This document shows, piece by piece, positions 1-9,458 of a DNA stretch of 64,000 nt; the stretch's first letter is position 1, and the number at the start of each line of letters is the position of its first letter. Both the position numbers and the translations under genes were made by a program. The notes under the pieces were generated by a model. That model did no database searches and was not told the origin of the DNA. It was given only the letters and a program-made list of their open reading frames with translations. The stretch comes from Sessilibacter corallicola. Its GTDB lineage: Bacteria > Pseudomonadota > Gammaproteobacteria > Pseudomonadales > Cellvibrionaceae. Where the stretch lies: contig NZ_JAJSLX010000001.1 of NCBI RefSeq assembly GCF_021290925.1, positions 930,001-994,000 of the forward strand, given 5' to 3'.

Positions 1-1
1 A

Positions 2-2122
2 CTGATTTTAAATGATTCAAGGTCTGAAGTAGAACGCCTTGTAAGTATGTTGAGAAACGCTGGAATTACCGCCAGAGCTCAACATGCCGAAAGTCTTGAT
101 GCCTTATCTAAGCTGCTCCAAGAACAATCTTGGGATCTACTGCTTGGTCACGACCAAACCAGCAACCTTCCCCTTGAACAAGCCATCCGTGAAATAAAAA
201 AACTCAACAAAGACATTCCGGTTATTGCCATCACTGAAGAGGAAGGTTCTCATCCGGTGGTTGAGTGGTTGCGCGCGGGCGCAACTGAAGTGGTGACTCT
301 CGATGACGACCAGCACTTGCTGCTGGTGATTGACCGTGAGGTTGAAAATTTAGACCATCGCCACTCGCGCAGAATTGCCGATCGTAAACGCCGAGAAGCC
401 GAGCAAAAGGCCATGCACCTGCTCGACAGTTCTCGCGACGCCATCGCCTACGTTCAAGACGGCATGTTTTTGTTCGTTAACCAAACCTTTGCCGAACAAC
501 TCGGTTACGAAGACAAAGACGATTTAGAAGTCATGCCTTTGATCGACATCATTGGTGATGACGATCAAGGCCGCTGTAAAGAAGCGCTGAAGAATTTCAA
601 CGTCAAAAGCCAAACCGTTGAGCCGGTAGATTTTAAATTTAACGCGGTATCTGACTCGGGCGATTCTGTGCCTTTAGAAATCACGTTTAGCCAAGCGACG
701 TTCGATAACGAACCCTGCATCAGCTTGCACGGCGATTACCGTCGTTTGCGTGCGCTAGAAGTTCCGCAACAAGCGCAACCAGCTGCCGCCGCTGCAGTTG
801 CAGAACAACCGGCGGAAAAACCCAAAGAATCGTCCGCTTCTAAATTACGCGATACCGCAACAGGATTGTACAACCGATCCGCTCTGTACCAGCAAATTGA
901 AAACGCGCTCGATGGTTCAACCACAGAACACTCTACTCACGCGCTTTTGCTCGTTAATATCGCCGACTTCAACACTCGAATCATCAACACGCTGGGGTAT
1001 CGTTTATCCGATTTGGGCATGCGTGAAATCTCGTCAAAAATTCGCGACTGGCTCACAGGCAACGAATTCTTCGCGCGCTTTAACGATTCAACCTTCGCGA
1101 TCTTGCTACCGAATTGCCCGGCCACACCGGCTCAAGATCGCTGTCAAAATCTTCTCGAATTTATCAACGATACGGTTTTTGAAGTTAAGAGCAAAACCAT
1201 CATCGTGCGAGCGCAAATTGGCATCAGTCTGATTACCGAAACCACCAAAGACAGTGATCAATGTGTGGAGCACGCTCGCAAAGCCATGGAGCAAGTGCGC
1301 GCGCAAGACGCCGATAACGACGGTGGCTTCCATTTATTCGAAGAGAAGAAAGAAAATAAATCGTCTGGAAATCATCTGGCCGACCAGCTGATCAAAGCCA
1401 TTCAATCAGACAACATCTACTTATTGTTCCAGCCCATCATCGGTTTGCGCGGCTCTGAAGAAGAACAGTACGAAGTGTTGGCAAGAATTCGGGACGAAGA
1501 AGGCCAAGATTTACCCAACCAAGATTTATTTAAAGAAGTATCCGATTTAAATACCTTGTTAAAACTGGATCGTTGGATTGTGCTTGAAGCGGCAAAACAA
1601 TTGGCCCAACACCGCTCCAAAGGCAATAACACACGCCTGATTGTCAATCTGAGCCAAGCCGTGTTTGAAGACCCGAATTTGCCGTCGTGGTTAAAAGTGG
1701 CGATCAAAGCCGCCGATTTACCCGCCGATGGCATCATTTTCCAACTGCGCGAAGCGGATGTCACCGAGCACATTTCGAAGGCAAAACGCTTTACCGATGC
1801 GGTTATTGGCAACGGAACACCGGTTTCAATCACCAATTTCGGTTGCGCACTGAATCCGCTCAACACGCTAAAACACGTCAACGCCGATTTTATTAAGCTC
1901 GATGGTTCTTACACCCAAGAGTTGCAGGAAAACCCAGAATCCACAGGACTGTCTAATTTAGTTCGGGATTTAAATGGCTTTAAGAAGACGACGATTGTGC
2001 CGTTTGTTGAAAATGCTTCGGCTTTATCAAAACTTTGGCAGGCAGGCGTGCATTACATTCAAGGCCATTATTTACAAGAGCCTCATGCACAAATGAATTA
2101 CGATTTTAATTCCGACAATTAA
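2..2122 (+). CDS. fimX: FimX-like c-di-GMP receptor (5' end outside window)
   Basis: The reading frame is open from base 2, before the first ATG at 47, and the upstream codons read as a receiver-domain start (ILNDSRSEVERLV), so the true start lies left of the window. Domain order: REC-like segment (to about residue 115), PAS (about 125-235), an Ala/Gln-rich linker, a GGDEF domain in which the signature is degenerate (ARFNDSTFAILL), and an EAL domain with EVLAR in place of EALLR. Both signatures are degenerate in Pseudomonas FimX, which binds c-di-GMP rather than making it and promotes type IV pilus assembly at the cell pole. serB and a ytjB-like gene follow, as around fimX in Pseudomonas, which supports orthology. 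Role in twitching is inferred from the family. Confidence 0.85.
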   Translation: MILNDSRSEVERLVSMLRNAGITARAQHAESLDALSKLLQEQSWDLLLGHDQTSNLPLEQAIREIKKLNKDIPVIAITEEEGSHPVVEWLRAGATEVVTLDDDQHLLLVIDREVENLDHRHSRRIADRKRREAEQKAMHLLDSSRDAIAYVQDGMFLFVNQTFAEQLGYEDKDDLEVMPLIDIIGDDDQGRCKEALKNFNVKSQTVEPVDFKFNAVSDSGDSVPLEITFSQATFDNEPCISLHGDYRRLRALEVPQQAQPAAAAAVAEQPAEKPKESSASKLRDTATGLYNRSALYQQIENALDGSTTEHSTHALLLVNIADFNTRIINTLGYRLSDLGMREISSKIRDWLTGNEFFARFNDSTFAILLPNCPATPAQDRCQNLLEFINDTVFEVKSKTIIVRAQIGISLITETTKDSDQCVEHARKAMEQVRAQDADNDGGFHLFEEKKENKSSGNHLADQLIKAIQSDNIYLLFQPIIGLRGSEEEQYEVLARIRDEEGQDLPNQDLFKEVSDLNTLLKLDRWIVLEAAKQLAQHRSKGNNTRLIVNLSQAVFEDPNLPSWLKVAIKAADLPADGIIFQLREADVTEHISKAKRFTDAVIGNGTPVSITNFGCALNPLNTLKHVNADFIKLDGSYTQELQENPESTGLSNLVRDLNGFKKTTIVPFVENASALSKLWQAGVHYIQGHYLQEPHAQMNYDFNSDN

Positions 2123-2174
2123 TCGTTGCTCGATTAATCACAGACCTAACTTTGTAATTTTCACGACCTAAATT

Positions 2175-2208
2175 AAAGCCGCGTTACCTTCAACGCGGCT
2201 TTTTCTTT
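2175..2208. terminator. Bidirectional terminator between fimX and serB
   Basis: An 11-bp stem (AAAGCCGCGTT / AACGCGGCTTT) with a short loop is followed by a T-rich run on the plus strand, with A residues on the other side. It sits between the convergent 3' ends of fimX and serB, so it can serve both. Confidence 0.85.
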
Positions 2209-3419
2209 TAGTCTTGATTTAACGAATCTTTAAAACCAATCAAATACAAGATTGCATCCAAACCAAGGGTTGAAATTGAATGCTTGGCGCCAGCGCGCAC
2301 CACCGGTTTGGCTTGAAACGCCACCCCAAGACCGGCTTTGGTCAACATAGGGATATCGTTAGCACCGTCGCCCACGGCAATAACCTGGCTCGGCGATAAA
2401 CCTTCTTTTTCAGCCAACATTCCCAATAACTCGGCTTTCTTAGCGCCATTAACGACATCACCCACAACTCTGCCTGTGACTTTGCCGTCTTCGATTTCCA
2501 GCTGGTTGGCGTAGATGTAATCAAAGCCCAGTTTTTGCTGGAGGTACTCAGCAAAGTAATTGAAACCGCCGGATAGGATCGCCGTTTTGTAGCCCAACTT
2601 TTTCAACGTTGCCATCAAACGGGGAGCACCTTCGGTAATCGGTAAATTTGCCGCGATTCCCGCTAATACCGATTCATCCAAGCCTTTCAAGGTACCTAAA
2701 CGATTCGCAAAGCTTTCGTTGAAATCCAACTCGCCACGCATGGCCGCTTCGGTGATTGCCGCAACTTGTTCGCCACAGCCCGCAGCTTTTGCCAACTCGT
2801 CGATCACTTCCACTTCGATCAGAGTGGAATCCATATCAAAGCAGACCAAACGTCGCGAGGTTCGGTATAAATCATCGGCTTGAACCGCAATGTCCATCGA
2901 CAGCTCTGTGGATAAAGCCAGGAAATCAGAGCGCAAATGCTCGATGTCTTTGGGTGAACCCTGAGTGGTCAATTCAATGCATTCAAACGGAGCGGCGTCT
3001 TTATCAACCAGCGACACTGGCGTGGTAAGACGTTGAACGTGACCAAACGACAGCTCGTGCTTGGCCGCCACTTTGCCAACAGCCGCCAACTGACTGGCAC
3101 TGAGGCTGCGCGCCAGCACGGTGATAATAAAACGACCGCCTTTTTGCTCAGCCAACCACTGTTCGTAGTTATTGGAGTCTAACGCGTGAAATCCGGCACT
3201 GAGCTGATGGTTGTGTGCCATAAACAACAGTTCTTTCTTAAGCGCAGAATCGTCCTCACCGAGGCTTTCCATCAAGATACTGAAGTTCAAGTGGTTGTGC
3301 GTGACATCCAAATTCATGTCTAACACATTCACGTTTTGATCAGCCAATAAATCCAAGGTGTTTTGAACACCTTCTGGATGATTTGGCCCAGATAAAGTCA
3401 TCAGTATTGCGTCAGTCAC
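2208..3419 (-). CDS. serB: Phosphoserine phosphatase SerB
   Basis: HAD-family phosphatase for the last step of L-serine synthesis (phosphoserine to serine). At 403 aa it matches the long Pseudomonas-type SerB: about 180 N-terminal residues forming tandem ACT-like domains, then the catalytic domain with motif I FDMDSTLIEVE (nucleophile Asp), motif II around ILSGGF, and motif III/IV VGDGANDIPM. The start is GTG with a GAGG-type ribosome site just upstream. It is convergent with fimX and divergent from the membrane-protein gene at 3600. ACT domains in the family suggest amino-acid feedback control; that is inference here. Confidence 0.96.
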   Translation of the reverse strand: MTDAILMTLSGPNHPEGVQNTLDLLADQNVNVLDMNLDVTHNHLNFSILMESLGEDDSALKKELLFMAHNHQLSAGFHALDSNNYEQWLAEQKGGRFIITVLARSLSASQLAAVGKVAAKHELSFGHVQRLTTPVSLVDKDAAPFECIELTTQGSPKDIEHLRSDFLALSTELSMDIAVQADDLYRTSRRLVCFDMDSTLIEVEVIDELAKAAGCGEQVAAITEAAMRGELDFNESFANRLGTLKGLDESVLAGIAANLPITEGAPRLMATLKKLGYKTAILSGGFNYFAEYLQQKLGFDYIYANQLEIEDGKVTGRVVGDVVNGAKKAELLGMLAEKEGLSPSQVIAVGDGANDIPMLTKAGLGVAFQAKPVVRAGAKHSISTLGLDAILYLIGFKDSLNQD

Positions 3420-3599
3420 GTCAGCCTCGCTGTATTTCGTTCAAGAATGCAACAACTCCCAGTAGATCAATAGCAAACTATCCACTAGGGTTACGGGTAC
3501 ACTGGTAATTTTTCATTACAAAATTCGGCGGGCATTATAGCTTCCCTTGAAGAATACTCTACAATGCCCTCTCAATTTATCGCGGTACAGATGTGATTC

Positions 3600-4787
3600 A
3601 TGCTTGTTGCTTTTACCAACGCGCTTAAAACGCTTATTCAACGACCCGAGGCACGCGGCTTAAGAATTGCCGTTATCACCGGACTACTCGGAATACTCGC
3701 TGGAGCTTCGCTGTCCTATTTTTGGATTTCTGGCGCCGCTCATCAAGCGCTCAATAGCCAACGCTCGGTTTCTGCCCAATCGATTGCCCAGATTACTGCG
3801 CAAAATGCCGCAAGCTCGATGTTTAATAACGACCTAGTCAGCTTGCGAGTCATTCTGACAAGAACGAACGAGCTGCCAGAAATTATCGGCGTCACCATTC
3901 ACGACGTGGAAAACCGCCTTATTGCCCAAGCCGGTAACGTCAGCGGCGGACGCCAAATCACAACCCACAGCCACAGCATTGTTCAGCACGAGCATGTCGC
4001 GGGTTATCTGACTGTCTTCACCGACAAAACCGTTGCTGGCAACGCATTAAAAACCTGGTCTGCGCTGTTTGCGTTACTGGCCTTAGCCGCTATGGCGGTG
4101 ATTTTGATTAAGCAGTCGTTAGAACATTTACCGAGCCGCGACCAAGAAAAGACAACACAAGACGATCCATCCGATATTTTTGTCGACGAAGACGAGCCCT
4201 GGTTGAGTGACGATGCCACCACCAGCCAAGCGCATATCGACAACGACAAAGCCATTGTTTTGTCTTTGAAATCGCCGGAGTTGGCCACACTTAAAAACCA
4301 ACTCAATGCGCAAACCTACGACAAAGTCATTACTGATGTCAGTCAGCACATTTTGTCGGTCTCTAAGCTCTACAGCGCCAAGGTAACTTATTTTGGCGGC
4401 CCGCTGCCTGCACTGGTGTTTTATTCCAATCACATCGACGAAAACTGTTTTTCCGCGCTGTGCAGCGCACAACTGATTCTGTCGTTAGCGTTTAAACTGA
4501 ATCGCCCCATCAGTTTACGAGCGCAAATCGATTTCGCGTTTGAAAGCCCAGAACTCGAAGAAACCATCTCCAGAACCACACACTGGGACCAGCAAGGTTA
4601 CCTCAACGTGAATCATCACTTGGTTGAACATTTGAGTGAAAAAGTGGAATTCCGCGACGGTGATAACTATTGGCGCGAAGCCGAAGATTTCGACTCCAGC
4701 TTACAGCACTTGTTAGATAACCAATTGGAGCAACTGACTCAAGCGAGCACCAAACCTACCGCTGAAACCGAGGCAGAAGTGAGCTAA
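3600..4787 (+). CDS. YtjB/AhpA-family inner-membrane protein
   Basis: A 395-aa protein with a transmembrane helix at about residues 22-44, a periplasmic segment of about 100 residues, a second helix at about 148-168, and a long acidic cytoplasmic C-terminal part. The layout and the position divergent from serB match the YtjB (Smp)/AhpA family, which lies beside serB in many gammaproteobacteria. Molecular function is not established. The spacing to serB (180 bp) leaves room for two divergent promoters. Confidence 0.7.
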   Translation: MLVAFTNALKTLIQRPEARGLRIAVITGLLGILAGASLSYFWISGAAHQALNSQRSVSAQSIAQITAQNAASSMFNNDLVSLRVILTRTNELPEIIGVTIHDVENRLIAQAGNVSGGRQITTHSHSIVQHEHVAGYLTVFTDKTVAGNALKTWSALFALLALAAMAVILIKQSLEHLPSRDQEKTTQDDPSDIFVDEDEPWLSDDATTSQAHIDNDKAIVLSLKSPELATLKNQLNAQTYDKVITDVSQHILSVSKLYSAKVTYFGGPLPALVFYSNHIDENCFSALCSAQLILSLAFKLNRPISLRAQIDFAFESPELEETISRTTHWDQQGYLNVNHHLVEHLSEKVEFRDGDNYWREAEDFDSSLQHLLDNQLEQLTQASTKPTAETEAEVS

Positions 4788-4928
4788 CCGATAAGATTCG
4801 GTTGTTCGAACTGCCTATAAATTTGCCGTAATTCGGGCTCAATACAGGTCATACAACTGCCACAAACTGGTCATTTTATTGTCACGGCTGCGATCTATTC
4901 TCGATCAATTAACAGAGCCGAGACCGCA

Positions 4929-6617
4929 ATGATTGATACCGAAAGAGCTGTAAACAACCGCTTCCCAGCGTTTGCCCACCAGTCTGAACTCATTCGCAAA
5001 CCTGCGCTAACCCTGCTGCGTAAATTGACTCACGAGCAAGAGGTTAACCAGTTTTTGGATAGTCATCGGGATTTAGGTGCCATTGATTTTATCGATCACG
5101 CCTTCGATCACTTCAATATTACCTATCGAGTTTCCGCCCGCGAACGACAAAACATTCCCGCCCAGGGAAAAATATTAATCATTGCTAATCACCCTATCGG
5201 TTCGATGGACGGTTTGGCAATTTTGCGATTGGTTATGGAAGTTCGCCGCGATGTAAAAATTGTTGCCGATGAATTTCTAACAAACATCGACAACCTTTCG
5301 TCATCTGTTATTGCGTCTAAAAATTTATCGGAATCGGCGCAGCAAGTAAAAGACGCTCTGGCCAATGATCACGCCGTCATTTTGTTTCCCGCCAATCGAA
5401 TTTCCAAATCTCGCCCTGGCATTAAAGACTCGCGCTGGAAGCCGTCGTTTTTAAACTTCGCCCGTACCAGCCAATCGCCAGTGCTGCCAATTTTCATGCA
5501 GACGAAAAATTCTCTGCTGGCACATTCGGCCCAGTTTTTCTTAAAGCCCATTGCCGGGTTTTTAGCAACGCGAAAGATGTACGACAAGCGCCAGAGTTTA
5601 ATTGAATTTCGCGTGGGCGAACCCATTGACTGTAACGCCTTATACGACGATCAACTGAATGACCGCACGCTCATTCATCGCCTGCGAAAACATCTTTATA
5701 AGTTAAAGTCGAATCGTAAACCTCAGTTTGAAACGGTTAAAACCATTGCTCACCCAGAGGATCGCAGCGAACTGAAATCCGAGTTAAAAGAGAGCATTCT
5801 ATTGGGCGAAACACGCGATCAGAATTCTATTTTCTTAGCTCACTACGAACAACAATCGCTCATGCGTGAAATAGGCCGACTGCGTGAATTTACTTTCCGC
5901 AAAGTTGGCGAAGGCACGGGTTCTCGGCGCGATCTCGACAGCTACGATTGTGATTACGATCATCTAGTACTGTGGAATCACGATCGCCTTGAAATTGCCG
6001 GCTCCTACCGTATTGGTCACACTCGCAACATAGTTGAGTCAAAAGGAATTAACGGCCTGTACACACGCTCTTTGTTTGAATTCGAACCAGAATTCGAAAA
6101 CTATTTATCCCAAGCAATGGAGCTCGGCCGCAGCTTTGTTCATCCCAGTTATTGGGGTAAAAATAGCCTTGATTATCTCTGGCAAGGCATTGGCGCTTAC
6201 ATTCGTCATAACCCAGAAATTCGCTACGTATTCGGTCCGGTATCGATGAGTGCCAGCTACAGCAAAGCGCTGGCAGAAGAATTGGTGTATTACTACGAGC
6301 ATTTCTACGGCACAGAAACCACCGTCGCAAAAGGCAAAATGCCATTTGTGATTCGTGAGGACGCTAGATTAGCGTTTGATCAAAAATACCAAGGTCTCAA
6401 TAAAGACGAAGGCATGAAATTATTGCAGGCTGCGTTCAGCGCTCAAAACTGCAAAATGCCGGTGTTATTCAAACAGTACGCATCTTTGTACGAAGAAGGC
6501 GGTTTCAAACTGCTGGCTTTTAATATCGACCCAGACTTTGCCGACTGTATCGACGGATTATTTATCGCTGATTTAACTACCTTAAAGGCAGCAAAACGCA
6601 AACGTTACATTGGCTAA
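4929..6617 (+). CDS. olsF: Bifunctional ornithine-lipid synthase, OlsF-like (acyltransferase + GNAT)
   Basis: A 562-aa two-domain protein. The N-terminal third is a PlsC/LPLAT-type glycerolipid acyltransferase with the motif NHPIGSMDG (His88, Asp94) and a downstream FPANRISKSRPG block. The C-terminal half (from about residue 300) is a hemolysin/OlsB-like GNAT with the ELGRSFVHP...SLDYLWQGIGAY pattern. This order (O-acyltransferase, then N-acyltransferase) is that of OlsF, which makes phosphorus-free ornithine lipids from ornithine in two acylation steps at the inner membrane. Upstream is its own 140-bp intergenic region, and downstream a repeat-rich gap. Ornithine as substrate is inferred from the family. 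Confidence 0.75.
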   Translation: MIDTERAVNNRFPAFAHQSELIRKPALTLLRKLTHEQEVNQFLDSHRDLGAIDFIDHAFDHFNITYRVSARERQNIPAQGKILIIANHPIGSMDGLAILRLVMEVRRDVKIVADEFLTNIDNLSSSVIASKNLSESAQQVKDALANDHAVILFPANRISKSRPGIKDSRWKPSFLNFARTSQSPVLPIFMQTKNSLLAHSAQFFLKPIAGFLATRKMYDKRQSLIEFRVGEPIDCNALYDDQLNDRTLIHRLRKHLYKLKSNRKPQFETVKTIAHPEDRSELKSELKESILLGETRDQNSIFLAHYEQQSLMREIGRLREFTFRKVGEGTGSRRDLDSYDCDYDHLVLWNHDRLEIAGSYRIGHTRNIVESKGINGLYTRSLFEFEPEFENYLSQAMELGRSFVHPSYWGKNSLDYLWQGIGAYIRHNPEIRYVFGPVSMSASYSKALAEELVYYYEHFYGTETTVAKGKMPFVIREDARLAFDQKYQGLNKDEGMKLLQAAFSAQNCKMPVLFKQYASLYEEGGFKLLAFNIDPDFADCIDGLFIADLTTLKAAKRKRYIG

Positions 6618-6677
6618 CCTTCCCGAACTTTTTAACACCATTTAAACAGGAATTGGAAAACGGCTTTCAATTCCTAA

Positions 6678-6959
6678 AGGAGCCTCTGATTAACCTCAAC
6701 ATTACTCAGCGTGGTCTCAAACGTGCAGTTGCAAGGCGACGTTTGCAATTAATGGCCCTTTCTATAACAGATAGTGGGGCCTTAATAAAAACGGCAACGC
6801 TGAAAATGTGTGCTTGAGACCGCGCCTTTCAGGGCCTGCCAGTTTTTCCCTGCTCCGCGTTGTGCTTTTTTGATTTAACCCGTTAGACCTTCAAAAGCAC
6901 GCCTTGATCAGAAAAAAACTGATTGGCCTGAGTGATCTTGAGGTTAATCAGAGGCTCCT
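6678..6959 (+). repeat. MITE-like element, type 1, copy 1
   Basis: A 282-bp element bounded by inverted ends of about 33 bp, left AGGAGCCTCTGATTAACCTC and right its near-perfect reverse complement. The interior (including a conserved block around the GCCTGCCAGTTTTTCCCTGC motif) is shared with the copy at 14776-15040, which lies in the opposite orientation. A TA dinucleotide flanks both ends, compatible with a TA target duplication. A short reading frame (ITQRGLKRAVARRRLQLMA) runs through one strand and is probably not a gene. No transposase is encoded, so any mobility would need one in trans. Confidence 0.8.
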
Positions 6960-7105
6960 ATATTTTATTTCTGTTTTAACATGCCCTATTTCACGCTTAT
7001 CTCTTTCAAACACTTCTGTTAATAACTTTATTTCAGAACTTGTTTTCACAATCATCCCTCACGTGCGTTTTTGTTTATCCTAGGTCAAATCCATTCAGTT
7101 TCTGC

Positions 7106-7372
7106 TAGGGCCTGTTCACACTAATTTAATCACACCTGCTGGAGCGTATTTTTTTCGTATTTTAGGCGCAGTGAGTGTGATTTGGTTATTCCAAATGAAC
7201 GAGCTGCAACACGAAATACGGGAAAAATACGCCGAGCCCATAGGGTCGCCCCTAAAACACGCCATTCGTTGTTGTTCGTCGCTTATTTAGCGCGCTAAAC
7301 TGCACTCCTCACGCCTAGACTGACGTGTTTTAGGCGCGACAGGTGCGGTTAAATGAGTGTGAACAGGTCCTA
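7106..7372. repeat. MITE-like element, type 2
   Basis: A 267-bp segment whose ends are inverted repeats of about 33 bp: left TAGGGCCTGTTCACACTAAT, right end reverse-complements to TAGGACCTGTTCACACTCAT, continuing with ATTTAA and CACCTG on both sides. A TA lies at each extremity. The interior has no credible gene. Its terminal sequence is unrelated to that of the element 147 bp upstream. Only one copy is in this window. Confidence 0.7.
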
Positions 7373-7464
7373 TAGCAATGCATCTATTTTTATAATCCAC
7401 ACGTAGTTAGTGGGTAATAAAATTTATCTCAGGCTGAATACAATCCGCTAAGGAACCGAAGAAA

Positions 7465-7995
7465 ATGACAACACCGCTGCGAATACACACCTTATTCATC
7501 GGCTTAATTGCCCTCGTTTTAACGGGATGCGTCAGTCATCCAAAAGGTGTGTCGCCTGTGACTGAATTTGAACTCGATCGGTATTTAGGCCAGTGGTATG
7601 AAATTGCGCGTCTTGACCACTCGTTTGAACGAGGACTCGAAAAAATAAGTGCAACTTACACACTGCGAGAAGACGGCGGCGTCAAAGTGTTGAACAAAGG
7701 TTTTAATGTTAAAAAACAAGAATGGGAGCAGGCCATTGGCAAAGCGTATTTTGTTAATGACGCAAACACCGGTTTTTTGAAAGTGTCTTTTTTCGGGCCG
7801 TTTTACAGCAGCTATATTGTTTTTGATCTAGATCCAGAATATCAAACGGCATTAATCAGCGGGCCGAATAAATCGTACTTTTGGATCTTATCAAGAACAC
7901 CGTCAATTTCTGACGAAGACTTATCTGAATTAGTTAGCAAAGCGGAAAAGTTGGGATTTAATACCAGCGAATTAATTTACGTAAATCACGATTAA
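7465..7995 (+). CDS. blc: Outer-membrane lipocalin Blc
   Basis: A 176-aa lipoprotein of the bacterial lipocalin family. Residues 1-22 form a type II signal peptide with the lipobox LTGC, so mature Cys22 would be lipidated. The lipocalin signature GQWYEIARLDHSFERG follows at once, and the C-terminal conserved block YFWILSRTP is present. Blc binds fatty acids and lysophospholipids at the outer membrane and is usually induced under envelope stress or in stationary phase. The start has an AAGGAACCGAAGAAA-type ribosome site. Confidence 0.93.
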   Translation: MTTPLRIHTLFIGLIALVLTGCVSHPKGVSPVTEFELDRYLGQWYEIARLDHSFERGLEKISATYTLREDGGVKVLNKGFNVKKQEWEQAIGKAYFVNDANTGFLKVSFFGPFYSSYIVFDLDPEYQTALISGPNKSYFWILSRTPSISDEDLSELVSKAEKLGFNTSELIYVNHD

Positions 7996-8020
7996 TACTT
8001 GTTACCCACAGACTCTTACA

Positions 8021-8050
8021 AAAAACCGAGAGCCATGACTCTCGGTTTTT
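8021..8050. terminator. Bidirectional terminator, blc / cytochrome b561
   Basis: Perfect 12-bp arms (AAAAACCGAGAG / CTCTCGGTTTTT) around a 6-nt loop, with A-run and T-run on either side, between convergent genes. Confidence 0.88.
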
Positions 8051-8083
8051 AAAAAATAACACAACAGTATTTTGGACGGTTTT

Positions 8084-9277
8084 TTAACCGTCGGTTTTTA
8101 ACGTTAGTTCAATATCGATAGCAACATCAAAACCAATGCTACTGTCGTCAGCCCACATACCGCTGCCAATCTCAAAATCGCCACGGGTTACTACTGACTG
8201 AGCAACAAAACTTACCGTACTTTCATCAACGGAATTCCAAGAAAATACCAAATCAATCGGTTTGCTGATGCTCTTTATGGTCAGATTTCCTTTTGCAATA
8301 AATCCGGTGTCGGTTAGCTCAAAGGTATCCGCGCTATAAAATGCTTCCGGAAATTGCTTGAATGCAAACCATTCCGAGCCCGATAAGGTATCGTCCCAAT
8401 CCGACGTATAGGTCGTTACTGAGGTGGTATCAATAACCACATCAAATACGCCCTGTTCAGGTTTTTGCGGATCGAAATACAATTTAGCACGATAGTTTTT
8501 AAATTCTCCGTTAAACGGCTCGCCCGAATAACTACCTTTAAATGCTAAAGAACTGTTTTCAATATCTGGTATCCACAGCGGAGAATTTGAAGTTACCGAG
8601 GTATTACCAGAAGACTGATCAGAAAGCTCGACGCTGTCAGGTTTTGCTTCAACGGTGCTACCGCCACGGGTGGCAAGCAATGCAACGGGAATTAACACCA
8701 AAACCGCAACCAATACCACAGCTGCACCACTCACTTTTTGATTGCCCGGCAACATTCTGGAAATCAAATCCAGTTGGTGGAATCGCTTGTGATAAACGAC
8801 CATCAGAATATGACCAATCACTACGGTGGATAAAATATAAAACATAGCCACGTGGACAGTTTCAGCAGGCTCCTGCAATGTTTTACTGATTCCAGGAATC
8901 ATTGGCACCGAGATTAAATTCATCCAGCCAAACGGATAATTCGCGGCGGAATTTAAAATCCAGCCGCTTAACGGCATTAAAAACATCAACAGATACAAAA
9001 ACCCGTGGCCGTAAGACGCTTTGCTTGCCTGATCGGGCGTTAAACCGGCATCCGTTTTTGGATTGGCAAACTTCCAGATAATACGCACAACAACCAACGC
9101 CAATACGGTAATACCCACTGATTTGTGGAAAACATACATGGCTATTTTGGCTGGCGACATGTCCATGCCATGAGCCACTTTACCCATAACAATCGCCGTT
9201 AAAATAAGAATTGCGATTGCCCAGTGCAGAAACTGTGAAACAACGCCATAGGTATCTTTTGTATTTTTGATTTGCAT
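8084..9277 (-). CDS. Cytochrome b561 - YceI fusion protein
   Basis: A 397-aa fusion. Residues 1 to about 180 are a four-helix di-heme cytochrome b561 (N-terminal QFLHWAIAILIL with the first heme His, further His in HKSVGITVL, ETVHVAMFY and IGHILMVVYHKRFH). A transmembrane segment at about 185-205 follows, then a Ser/Asn-rich linker and a C-terminal YceI-type lipocalin-like domain (from about 230). YceI domains bind polyisoprenoids, and b561 moves electrons across the inner membrane between quinol and partners. The separate yceI gene just upstream on the same strand suggests a shared pathway. The exact redox substrate cannot be told. Confidence 0.88.
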   Translation of the reverse strand: MQIKNTKDTYGVVSQFLHWAIAILILTAIVMGKVAHGMDMSPAKIAMYVFHKSVGITVLALVVVRIIWKFANPKTDAGLTPDQASKASYGHGFLYLLMFLMPLSGWILNSAANYPFGWMNLISVPMIPGISKTLQEPAETVHVAMFYILSTVVIGHILMVVYHKRFHQLDLISRMLPGNQKVSGAAVVLVAVLVLIPVALLATRGGSTVEAKPDSVELSDQSSGNTSVTSNSPLWIPDIENSSLAFKGSYSGEPFNGEFKNYRAKLYFDPQKPEQGVFDVVIDTTSVTTYTSDWDDTLSGSEWFAFKQFPEAFYSADTFELTDTGFIAKGNLTIKSISKPIDLVFSWNSVDESTVSFVAQSVVTRGDFEIGSGMWADDSSIGFDVAIDIELTLKTDG

Positions 9278-9412
9278 TTTATTACCTTCGCAAAAACACG
9301 GTCTTCAATATCAATCAGTTTTAAGGAATTTGGGGTTAACGTCAAAGCCGAATTAACCCAGCGTAGATTCCTTCAATAACAGCTTAGCGCCAACGTTGGT
9401 TATTCGATACGC

Positions 9413-9439
9413 AAAAAAAAGCCGCCTAATTAGGCGGCC
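9413..9439 (-). terminator. Terminator downstream of yceI
   Basis: The palindrome GCCGCCTAATTAGGCGGC is followed on the minus strand by eight T residues, 20 bp after the yceI stop codon. Confidence 0.9.
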
Positions 9440-9458
9440 ATTATGATCAGGCTTTTCG

